A DNA stretch of 64,000 bases, from the NCBI RefSeq assembly GCF_014529535.1, contig NW_023503501.1, forward strand, positions 1,246,150 to 1,310,149, given 5' to 3'. The notes below the pieces were generated by a model, which was not told the DNA's origin, did not search any database, and was given only the letters and a program-made list of their open reading frames with translations. Of this stretch, positions 12,018-28,538 are shown in pieces; the first letter of the stretch is position 1; every line of letters starts with the position of its first letter. Source of the stretch: Bradysia coprophila. Taxonomy: Eukaryota; Arthropoda; Insecta; Diptera; Sciaridae. The position numbers and the translations under genes were made by a program.

Positions 12018-13146
12018 TCACTTTCTCTTCTTCTTCGACGTATGAGCATCCGGTTGCGCTGTTGTTGCATTTTGTGCCTTCTGCGACAGTCTATTGACGT
12101 AATACAGCGCAAGCAATGAAAACATGAAACTGGAACGAAGAGGATTAATTTAAGTCGTCAACACTTCCAAACAAAACTCAATTTGAACATACCACGTCGA
12201 CGCACATACACGATGAATCATTCCGCAAGCAAATGTCGCTCCGATCAAACAAAATACTATTTCCGGAAAGAGTTTCGCTTGAAATCCAGAACCCAGAACG
12301 ACAGACTCCATATTAGAAACGGCCTGTCCGACGATTTGATGTTTTTGATTGTCAAAGACATTTTAATTAAAAGAAAAGCATATACCGTCAGTGCAAGGAT
12401 GAACAGCCACGATCCGAGAAAGCCACCAATGATAGTGTTGATTTGCGTTGCAGCAAAGAATGGCCGGTACATTTGCATAGCTGAGAACAGAAGGACTGAA
12501 AATATGGATGATAGCGCCAAGGATACGCCACTGGACACGCCTGTAACGAGGATATTTTCTAATTAAAAGTGTTTTACGTTTTAGGAAGCTATAGATGGGT
12601 CAAGGACCATTCACACGCTTCTAAGGGGAGAAGGGTTTAGACAAAAGTGTGCGCTTCATACATTTCAATAAACAAAAATCCAAACATTTTCGGATACGAG
12701 TGGGAGGAGGGTCTAAGATTCGTCGCTTTTAGTGTGTACACTTTATGAACGACACCTTAGACACCTAAGGTTGTGTTTTGACATGTATGCCCCAGTCGCG
12801 AAGGTATGAATACTCTCATAACGGCTTCTACTTTCATCATCAATGAAAAACTAACAAAAAACCGAAAACGATGAACCACAACACCATTTGGTGACGTTAG
12901 ATCTCTTGTTTATTGTGTGATCTGCTGGTTTTCATTCACATACAAAATCAAATCAATGAATTTCAACCGAAACTTTGATTTCGTGCAACGAGAGATGGTT
13001 GAGGTGCCGGAAACCTACCCATTTTGTAGTCTATGTGCCCAAAAACAATTCTATTCAAACTTTTGTTAATATGAAACACGTAGCCGAATATGCCGGTTAT
13101 TCGGAAATTCTTTGACACTCCTACAAATGTCATCGATGTCACCCAT
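12018..13146 (-). CDS. KRTCAP2: Keratinocyte-associated protein 2 homologue (oligosaccharyltransferase subunit)
   Basis: Coding exons on the minus strand are 12386-12540, 12193-12323 and 12018-12129 (stop TGA at 12018-12020). Each junction has GT-AG and phase closes. The translation contains VSLALSSIFSVLLF, MQMYRPFFA, GFLGSWLFILALT, GSGFQAKLFPE, RVC and ends in a Lys-rich tail (SKKKRK-like), the layout of the small multi-pass ER protein KRTCAP2, a subunit of STT3A-type oligosaccharyltransferase complexes acting in N-glycosylation. The first coding exon is uncertain: the upstream exon must end with one base of a codon. A candidate is ATG plus G at 13143-13146 followed by GTGACA, giving a 133-residue protein close to the family length. 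That four-base exon is inference; the other three exons are well supported. Confidence 0.85.
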
Positions 13147-15648
13147 CTGGATTGTCACTTACTGTCAACAGAGCCACCCATAGTCTTTATGGCGAAACAT
13201 ATCAACAACCTTCTATGCCGATATTGTTCTACACTAAAACACTAAATAAATGTAGATGTCGCTGTCGCTATTTTAAGGGAATACGGTTTCAGAGCATTGT
13301 CATTAGTGACTATGAATGCTCTGAATTCAAGTATCGGGCATCCTTCACACATTGTTTTCAACAAAAAACGAAGAAAATTTAATGAAAATTCAATTTTGCT
13401 TCAAACTTAACAGGTTCAAACAACCAATCCTGAGTTTTTTAATGCAATTCGTTCTCATGCATTTCCTTTTGTAGTTTTCTTTTCCTCTCTTTTACTCTCA
13501 TTCTTCAAAACGCTGTAAACCACTGTCGATGCTCTCAATTATTTTGCAAACAACAAACTAATTTTTCACTCTCTACTCATCACACACTCAATCATCCAAT
13601 TCAGTTCTCCGTGTTTCGTTGTACGTTTAATACGCAATCTTATTACGGGTGTGTTCGTCGTGAAAATCTAAAATTCAACAAATAATAAAGGTTTGAAACT
13701 CTTATTATTATAATACGACACCGGTAACAAGCAGTGTGTGTTTCGGTCAACTTCCGACTTGTGGTGTCGCATATTAATTAACCTTTTTTGACGGTTTTCC
13801 GCAAGTAAGACTTGGGAAAAGTCAAAGGTACTGTGAAAAACCGACCGTAGTAGCTTTTTTTTGTTTGGATATAGGTTGCCATATTAACCCCAATATACCA
13901 TTCGTATACACATATTGAGTTGTTCAGTTTGGCGAAAATTCAATTTTATCGATTTTCCTACTTGTTGTTTACAGTTCATACATTCGCGTTCTAATAAACC
14001 AAGATGTGATTGGTGGTTAATGACCGAATACTGTTCGAATGGATTAAATAAGCGTTCAATCCAATTTGTGAGTTTTTTTTATGAATGACTGGAACGAAGC
14101 AATTTTTGTTTTGAAGATTTATACTTTCGGGTTTGCTAGACTTGGTGTTGTGTTAGTCGTGAATTTTCTAAATAGAGCGATGCGGCAATAATTTTCTTTC
14201 TTTTTTCTACATTGTCTACATTTCGGTGTATGTTCGTGTCGGGAATAGTTAAAGTTCATGGTTCTCTAGTGTGCTGTATCGGGGGACGTTATATGCTTTG
14301 AAGATTATTCAATTTCGCAATTTTCTTTGAAGCAATTACTGATTGTACGTGATCTCTCTGATACAAATACGATTCGATGATTGTGATATTTTCACATTAC
14401 AGTATCATTATGTCCCTATCCGTCAAGTTAAAAGTTTAACAAATTATTCACGTGACCAGAGCCATTTAAATTGTCTTAAAATTGAAAATTATTGTCATCT
14501 CGCTTAATTGCCTGTGTGAATCAATTGAGCGGACCTAATTGACTCTCTGCTACACAGTCATAGTTGTGTGAAACCTTTACTTGAAGTCGCCAATTTGAAT
14601 TACTCAAATAAAGGTTTCGCCTTCGACATTCGAACACTCAACCGCGTATTTCTGCCTTCGTCATGGCTGTGTGATTTTCGGTTCTGAACGTCTTTACTCT
14701 TGTGTAACAATTCAGTTTTATTTCTATAGAAAAACAATGTCTACCAGCACTAATCAAACCGGCTATAGCTATCTACCGGTTGTTCCATTATGCAGTTACA
14801 CGTTGTGTGTATTACTCGTTTATTAATTACATTTTATGTAACATTTTGTTCGTTTTACAATTTTCTATGCTGTTTTCACATGACGAGGGCAATAGCCAGA
14901 CGGGCGAAAAAATTAACATTCATCATTTGTATAGTGCTAAGTGCAATACTAAACGATTCTGAGTGCGTATGTTCGGAATTATCATTTTTCAAATATAGTT
15001 TTCCTATTGATTAACTGCGTTCGCATTTCCGCCCGGCCATTTCTCACAGTGGAATAAATTTTCCCGTTCAATGATTCCGACACTCTATATGACCCTCCCC
15101 AACCGAAAAACGAAATAAATTGGAGATTATTTGGATGAAACTCGAATTTGTTTTGAATACGACACTTTTTATGTGAGATAAGTAGAACGCAAAAGATTTA
15201 AACACGCACGCACATAGAGGTTATCAACTCATTCAGCACAATTCATATTTTACACAATTCGGTTAACTACACTTGCGGCGCGACACTTAATCTTATTAAT
15301 GGTAATTTAAACACGCTTCTTAGATTGGGTGGGTTGTGTTGCGGCGGATTATAATAGTTCGCGTAGTTTTGCCGACACTAATCAGATAAGCAAAGCCGAC
15401 AGTTATTTTCACTTTTTATTGGAGCCAAACGATATAAAAGTGCAACGGAACACTATAGGGTGGTAAAACCAGCAGTCGGACATATGCCAGTAGTCGGACA
15501 CCTAGCCTAAAAAAGTTTATTAGCGAAAGAACAATTTGTGTCCTCTACTAGTACATGTCCCAGCCGCTTAAAAAAAGATTGTTTCAGAACTTCCAGCGGA
15601 ATGTCGATTTTGTTTTCTTATCTGATACTATACAACAACACATCTCAA
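13147..15648. other. intergenic, no gene recognised
   Basis: No domain-bearing frame is seen. The region may contain promoter or untranslated exons of KRTCAP2 (leftward) and of DHP/CRMP (rightward), but no site can be placed confidently. Confidence 0.3.
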
Positions 15649-16272
15649 TGTATAGAAACGGTTGCCAACGTATAGAAACGGTTGCCAACGTATAGAAACG
15701 GTTGCCAACGTATAGAAACGGTTGCCAACGTATAGAAACGGTTGCCAACGTATAGAAACGGTTGCCAACGTATAGAAACGGTTGCCAACGTATAGAAACG
15801 GTTGCCAACGTATAGAAACGGTTGCCAACGTATAGAAACGGTTGCCAACGTATAGAAACGGTTGCCAACGTATAGAAACGGTTGCCAACGTATAGAAACG
15901 GTTGCCAACGTATAGAAACGGTTGCCAACGTATAGAAACGGTTGTCAACGTATAGAAACGGTTGCCAACGTATAGAAACAGTTGCCAACGTATAGAAACG
16001 GTTGTCAACGTATAGAAACGGTTGTCAACGTATAGAAACGGTTGTCAACGTATAGAAACGGTTGTCAACGTATAGAAACGGTTGTCAACGTATAGAAACG
16101 GTTGTCAACGTATAGAAACGGTTGTCAACGTATAGAAACGGTTGTCAACGCATTGAAACGGTTGCCAACGTATAGAAACGGTTGCCAACGTATAGAAACG
16201 GTTGCCAACGTATAGAAACGGTTGTCAACGTATAGAAACCAATGTCAACGCATTGAAACCAATGTCAACGCA
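15649..16272. repeat. 20-bp minisatellite, about 30 copies
   Basis: The unit gttgccaacgtatagaaacg repeats without indels; thirty 20-bp units fill 15661-16260 with partial units at both ends. A C-to-T variant (gttgtcaacg) appears at 15941, alternates, then forms a block from 16001 to 16160 before the C form returns. The last units diverge (cattgaaacc). Three minus-strand frames stay open through the array because the unit lacks stops there, so open frames at 15584-16008 are artefacts of the repeat. Confidence 0.97.
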
Positions 16273-17773
16273 TAAATTTTCGAGTGCGTTGCGCGACTCA
16301 GAATCAATTTTTTGCAAATTGTGATATTCTAGAGTATTGCTTAGTATCAGAAAGAGAAACGAAATCGACATTCGACATCTGAGACGGATTTTTTTTTACG
16401 TGAGTAAGGCTTTGTGCTGCGACCCTCGCACTCACTAAATTCTATTTAACTTTACTTTTGTGTGGTAGATAAGATTCCAAATTGTAGCAGACGTATGGGA
16501 TATCTAACAAGTGGGCAGTGATTTAATAGTTACTGTTAGACTATCCGTCAATGAATTAGAAATGCCCAAAAGATTATGATTGCCCGTTTCTAATGTATTA
16601 AAGTGTTTGCTAATTCTTAGGTTAGTACGAATTGGAACAAGAAGACTTTGTTAGTTCATAGTACTGCTCCCAGCATTAACATTGATATAAGAGCTGCCGC
16701 AGAGAAGTCGTATGATTAGTTATGTGTTTCTGCTGTCCTAGATTCTCACACTATTCAATTATTAATCCTATAATAGGAAAGGCATTTCCGCAATACCTAC
16801 ACCTTTCTGCCGCTCGTTGATACGGTCTGTGTTTATTGATTTCACTTAAATGGAATATGAAATTTGAACATAATTTTCCGTATGTTTCACAAACCGATCC
16901 ATTATTCAATACCGAAACTGTTATATTCGTAAATATTGGTTTACCCATCTGTAGAGCAAAATGTTTAATTAATTTTGCAATCAACATTTTAAGATGGATA
17001 TAGGTGTGTGCTCTGTAGGTGTACACTAAAAAAAGGCAAATATGTGTTTGAGGTAAACAAATAAATATTTATCAGTACACTCTACTCCGAAACGGCGTAC
17101 AACTCATAATTCCATCCAAAAATGGATTGTACCAACTCAGAGTTAAGGTCTTTTCGTTGAACAATAAAATGGTCTGACGTATGCTGATTGACTGATCAAT
17201 TCAACGATGCAACACACAATCATCTGCTCATTTTAAATTAGATGTGTAGGAAGTCGTTACGACGATTAATTATTGTACATTTTGTTCGATGATACAAATT
17301 GCCTCAGCTGGTGCACACACATTTCGAGAAGCCCAAGTAGCATGACTATAACTGTGTTTATAGTGTTAATGATGTTAAATATGTTAGTTTACGATAATAT
17401 GGATCACACTCGTACACAGAGTGTGTGTATGGTTCGGTGTGGAAAATAGACTAACCTGAAATAAAAATAAACACACCGGTTGGCGCGGTGTAAAATTGTG
17501 TGTTAAAAATCATCATACGCTTTCGGTCTTGTAATACCGTATGATGCAAAACGGGAGGGACTGTATATTTTGAAGGAAATTAATTTTTATTTTTCATTGC
17601 TTTCTGACTTTATTATCTCAATTTCGATTTTACAGAACTGTGTTCGTCGAACAGTGTTGATAAACATTAAATTGTGTTGAATCTAAAATTGACCTGTGTG
17701 ATAACAATTCGAAAAAAAAAACAAACAAAATCAGTGGAAAGAAAAGTGTAATCGTACTGTAAGTTCAGCGGAA
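16273..17773. other. upstream region of the DHP/CRMP gene
   Basis: No coding signal is seen. A polypyrimidine-AG at 17630-17635 could be the acceptor of a 5' UTR exon that begins at 17636 and contains the start codon at 17774. A small inverted motif (cacactcgtacac / gagtgtgtg) lies at about 17405-17428. Confidence 0.35.
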
Positions 17774-23744
<5,971 letters not shown>

Positions 23745-26089
23745 ACAATCCGAGTCGAGAGTTTAAATCAACAGAATATATTTAATGTGCAATAACCAAT
23801 CATTAGTATCACAAATATCCTTCAAAGTCGTCGTTCGTTCCATTCTCATTTATTATCTCGCACATCAAATTATTTCTATGAAAGAGGTGACAATGTCCTT
23901 GCTTGCGTAATATTTTTCAGTTGGAAATTTTCGCGCAATTTGTCATTAGGTGAATTCACGGCTATGAAATACACTCAGTACATTATGTATCTTGTCTATG
24001 TCGAATTATCTCTGACAAATGGTTGCCATGTCAGAGGTGCCGACTTTGGCCAAGATTATTTTTCACAACGCAGGCGAAAAAATACTAATTTTCTCACTTC
24101 CCTCTTTGTTATGAAAAATGCTAACATTGACCTCGGGTCAGAAAAAGTAGGAAATTCTTATTTCCTCGAGTGACACAAACGACTCACCGGAAATCAAATT
24201 TTCAACTTTTTTCCCCATTGGTAAACAAATAACTATTTCATATGTGCGGTGTGATAGAATGATGTTTTGTTGACGCTCTGTCAGATGACAGAAGTATTCT
24301 TGTTTTGACAGGTGAGAAAATAGAAATTTTCTACACCGAACTGTTATCTTTGTTGTGAAGAATGATTTAACGAATTGGTGTTTATGTTTCGTAAAAAAAA
24401 CGGTTAATTACACCTCTAACGTATGAAAGACGTTGTGTTTACTTCTGTAAGCAAAATAAGGAATTCGAACTCGAGTAATTCTCGGTCTCGCTCCGCTCTG
24501 CCCGTCAAATACTTTCTCATTTGGTACAATTGCTCCCCTTATAATCGGCACCACTGCCGTGTATTCGTTTGTCATTTTGTCGCAGTATTCCATCGTCAAG
24601 CGAGTCGCCACCGGTCATCGGTGGCTTTTTTTATTTTTACAAGTTGGTACACTTGCATTGGTAGTACCAAATTGATACATTATACCCTCTAAAAACCAGT
24701 TGCTTCCGCCTACAAACTAAGCGAGCTAACCTCAATCTATTATCGACTATTAATCAACGAAATATACCTGAGAATATTTCTGCATAATTTACTTTCGTGA
24801 ACTCCCTCAACCATTCATATAATATCTATAAACATCAAAATGTCATGAAGACACTTTATAAGGCAGAATCACGGGATCACTCGTTTTTACAATGATTAAA
24901 TTCTGGTGCGAATGTCAGCACTTTCAATTGTTCTGTTCGATGTGCTCGACAATAAATGAGACTGAAACGAAACCAAATTTTTTATTTTATTTTAATTTCC
25001 GATTTTTTATAAGACCAGTCTGCCCAGGAAATAGATGTTATTAACTAACCAAATGAATCAAATACAATAAATTCGTAGAATTATATGGAAAAATGATCAA
25101 ACGTAAGCCAAAGCCTTTTTTATACTTTTATTAAATACAATAAATGGAAAAAAATAAATTAAATTAAATTAAGGAACAAATTAAATGAAATTCTTCGCAC
25201 GTAATGTCCAAATAATAACATTATTCAGCAAATTAAAGGACGGGGAAGGGGGGAAATTGATAAATAAAATTTTAATTGATTAAAGAAGCTAAATAAATTT
25301 CTTATAAATGCAAAGGCTTATTCAAATTGGAATATCTATAAAGACGCACAACAAAATTGAAAACAAAGGGTAGATAAACAAACATTTCGTTGGATTAATT
25401 TATGGTAAAATGATCGTGAACAAGGAACATCCATGAGGACATCCTCCATCCAGTGTTGCCATACAGGTCTTACATCATTGATGACTCCATAAATATAATT
25501 CTCTGAAGTGTCAAATGTATGACCGACCCTTCCAAATGCCCCCTAAATAGGGGGATAGATAATAAATTTAACTTCCGAAAATGAGGATTTGTCGAGGTAT
25601 TACTTTGTTTGACAACACTGAATGGGGCCGCTATTTATGGATATCCTCTGACATCAGATTAATATTTTTAGCTAGAATGTTCTAAAGCCTTGGAGTGCTG
25701 TTATAGACGTTTTCGCAACAAGTGACGAAAAGTAGGACTTTCCGTAACCTTTATTGCGAAAAGTGTTGTATACAACTCCATGATAAATGCTTTTTTAGGC
25801 ACACGATGTGACAATCTTCACATCTAGTGCCTAAAAAGCATTTATCACTCGGATGTATAAAAAACTATTATCTACCCCTTATGATGATAATGATGATGAT
25901 GATATAATGTTCAGCTTTTAATTATGATCAGTTAACATTCAAAGGACAAAAATAAATGGAATGAATAGATGTTTAAGAGATAAACTCTAATTAAATATAT
26001 ATTATCTAAGACTAACAATTTGGTTTGTTGTTGTTTTTTTTTTCTATTGTAGAAATTCTCCTTTTAAACACACAAATTAGACAACGATC
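23745..26089. other. intergenic region with decayed repeats
   Basis: Around 23990-24330 there is sequence of the aggaaat/gaaaatag fold-back family. 24470-24610 is unusually GC-rich locally but has no recognisable gene. 25771-25857 is a palindrome, described separately. A short (GAT)n run lies at 25880-25901. No gene was identified. Confidence 0.4.
25771..25857. repeat. palindromic element
   Basis: The arm 25771-25811 (tgataaatgcttttttaggc then acacgatgtga) is inverted at 25818-25857 with only a 6-bp loop. One or two mismatches break the stem. Confidence 0.7.
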
Positions 26090-26209
26090 GGTTGCTAGGA
26101 ATCTCGCACCGCGTCATTCACAATAATTCACATTTTGACACATTTTGTATAAGAAATATGTCACTTTGTGAATTATTGTGAATGACGCGGCGCGAGATTC
26201 CTTAACACC
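26090..26209 (+). mobile_element. 120-bp palindromic MITE, copy 1
   Basis: It begins GGTTGCTAGGAATCTCGC and ends with the inverse of GGTGTTAAGGAATCTCGC. It is almost completely self-complementary through gcgtcattcacaataattca. Perfect 8-bp target duplication CAACGATC at 26082-26089 and 26210-26217. Length exactly 120 bp. Confidence 0.88.
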
Positions 26210-26931
26210 CAACGATCTCCCAGACATATCATATTTTTTTGGATGATTTTGTCCATCAATTCCTCAGTTTTCTTTGCAATACCCACTGGAACCTTTTTGA
26301 GCTAGTCGACTTCAACCATCTATGTAATATAGGGTTGATAAGCAAACACAAAGAACGTTTGTGCGGATAGAATGTATGAATGTATGTGAACTTACGTTTT
26401 AAGAAAGCGCGCGGAATAAAGCCCTACAAATATTTTTGAAAAACTTAATGTCCCTTTCCTTCTTGAATGTACTCTTTAATTTCCCTTCGCTTTATTTTGT
26501 GGTGAACCATAGTCGATTTTTGGGTTCATTTAGTTTAAACTTTATGTTTTGTTCGGTGTTGTCGAGAGATGGTGTTTTCTAAGATTTATGAGAGACCAGA
26601 TTTAAGGAATTTTGTGGAATTTAATTACCAGAAAATGACCCTGGATATTTCGGCGCACAGATCTAACAATGATTTTTATTGAAGACGTCTCCGAAGACGG
26701 CATTAGCTCACAGGTTCTATTTTTGGGGAATTGATTTCCTAAAATTTGTCAAACTTGGTAATGGCAAATTCTCGCAAATTCTGGTACAGTCGCTGACTTT
26801 CAAATGACATGAGTGACGTATTTTGTTTCAGTTTTTTTCTGCTGATCCACTCATACAAATATGATAGGCGCCGACTGTAAATGTGAAAAATTTATGAGAA
26901 ATCAATTTTTTCCAACGCACTTCGCAAGGCT

Positions 26932-26980
26932 GTTAACTTTGTATCTGCGTGAGCTTCCCAAAGTTTACAGCCTTGATACA
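26932..26980 (+). repeat. dispersed repeat end (GCGTGACCTCCCC motif)
   Basis: The motif tctgcgtgagcttcccaaag followed by tttacagccttg recurs with few changes at about 49672-49716, 57622-57662 and 51558-51580, and probably marks one end of a dispersed element family. Confidence 0.55.
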
Positions 26981-27224
26981 ACTGTACAACACTGAAAGTA
27001 ACAATTTCATTCAAAATAGTACTCTATTTGGCAGCTGTGCTGACTATGATCACTCTTGCTTGAAGTGCGTTGATTTTCTACAAAAAGACCCGGATTAGCT
27101 TCTGCCACCAAGTGACTGCTCAGGACAAAAACGAGCTGGTTTATTTCACAGTTGGATGCTTGATAATACCCTAATATTTTGTTCAATGAATGTCGTTCCA
27201 TAGCTATTTATCGCAGTGTCAAAT

Positions 27225-27344
27225 GGTGTTAGGGAATCTCGCGCCGCGTCATTCACAATAACTCACAAAGTGACATCTTCCTTATACAAAATGTGTCAAA
27301 ATGTGAATTATTGTGAATGACGCGGCGCGAGATTCCTAGCAACC
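27225..27344 (-). mobile_element. 120-bp palindromic MITE, copy 2 (inverted)
   Basis: It begins GGTGTTAGGGAATCTCGC and ends CCTAGCAACC, i.e. copy 1 in reverse orientation. Perfect 8-bp target duplication TGTCAAAT at 27217-27224 and 27345-27352. Also exactly 120 bp. Confidence 0.88.
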
Positions 27345-27629
27345 TGTCAAATAACGGTTTCTTCTCTCAAAATAGCCAAAATAGTGTCAAATGAGTTGCT
27401 AATTTCACAAAGCTAACCTCAAACAATGACAGCTCCATATACATTTTTGTAACATTGTGGTTAGCTTTGTGATAATGACATATTTGGCATCTCAAACGAC
27501 ATTGACAATGAATTGATTTTGCTTCTTCATCTGGAAATTGTTCCATCTTTTAACAGGAATATTGTCAATTACGGCAGAGTTGCCACGCAGGTGATTTTAG
27601 GTATTTGAACTTTAACAGTCGGACATTAA

Positions 27630-27828
27630 CACATTCAAAATAATTACGGCTTGTCAACTTTCGGCACCCTGGACTTTACTTAAATAGTCGTGGAATGCCT
27701 CCAAATAAATTTCTAAAAATCTAGAATTCAGTTTTGGATTTTTAGAAATTTATTTGGAGGAATTCCTCGACTATTTAAGTAAGTTCCAGGGTGGCGAAAG
27801 TTGGCAAGCCGCAATTAATTTCAATGTG
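27630..27828. mobile_element. 199-bp fold-back element flanked by TTAA
   Basis: Arms of about 90-95 bp (left starts CACATTCAAAATAATTACGG; right ends in the inverse) enclose a short central loop near 27725-27736. TTAA occurs at 27626-27629 and 27829-27832. It has no coding capacity. Confidence 0.75.
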
Positions 27829-27852
27829 TTAAAGATGAAGAAGGACGATAGA

Positions 27853-28538
27853 CATCTATAAATCAGTGGTCAATTACATACGTAAGCTGATATTTCGTAT
27901 CTACGTAATTTCTTGATACATGTGTTGGACATTACATTCAGATATGGTTGATTAGGAAACATTCAATATGTTAGGTTTTTTTCGATTTTACTGTGCAACA
28001 CTGGTATCATACGAAATTACGTAAGTACGTAAATCACCACGCGTCGTTAGTACCAAGCTTTATCAACTCAAAATGGTCAAAAGATAAGCATCATATTTAC
28101 AAAGATACTTCCACTCCACAACACATCACATCCTAAGTGAACTTTAACAGCTGTCCAGTTCATTGTACATAATGATTGAGATGCCCCCAAGAGATGTTGT
28201 TACTTACGAATTTTAGCATAGCGCGAAAGATAAATTAAAACACAGGGCCGAATGTATCGATAACTAGCGTGTTTATTGTAAATGTGGTCGCAGTAATTTA
28301 ATTCCGAGTCATTTGTTGTGCTAAAAATAGGCATAACAGTGGTAAATGTACTTCAAAAACATTGCAATATCATCAGGTAAAATAAACTAATTGTAATGTG
28401 AAAATGGTGATAATGTGACCGTTTAGAGGTACTTATTGCACATAATGCACACTCTCAACCGTCGAGCATGCCGATTGAAATATCCAAAAATTGAACAACG
28501 GACAAAGAAAATATTTTTTTGGTATTTTCATTGAATTA
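27853..28538. other. intergenic, no gene recognised
   Basis: Nothing recognisable beyond the downstream flank of the glutathione peroxidase gene. Confidence 0.3.

Noticed and set aside
12183-12566. 127-codon plus-strand frame over KRTCAP2
   Set aside because: Antisense shadow of the KRTCAP2 exons.
15584-16008. Three overlapping minus-strand open frames up to 134 codons
   Set aside because: They are produced by a stop-free 20-bp tandem repeat; all read the same WQPFLYVGNRFYTL-type repetition in different frames.
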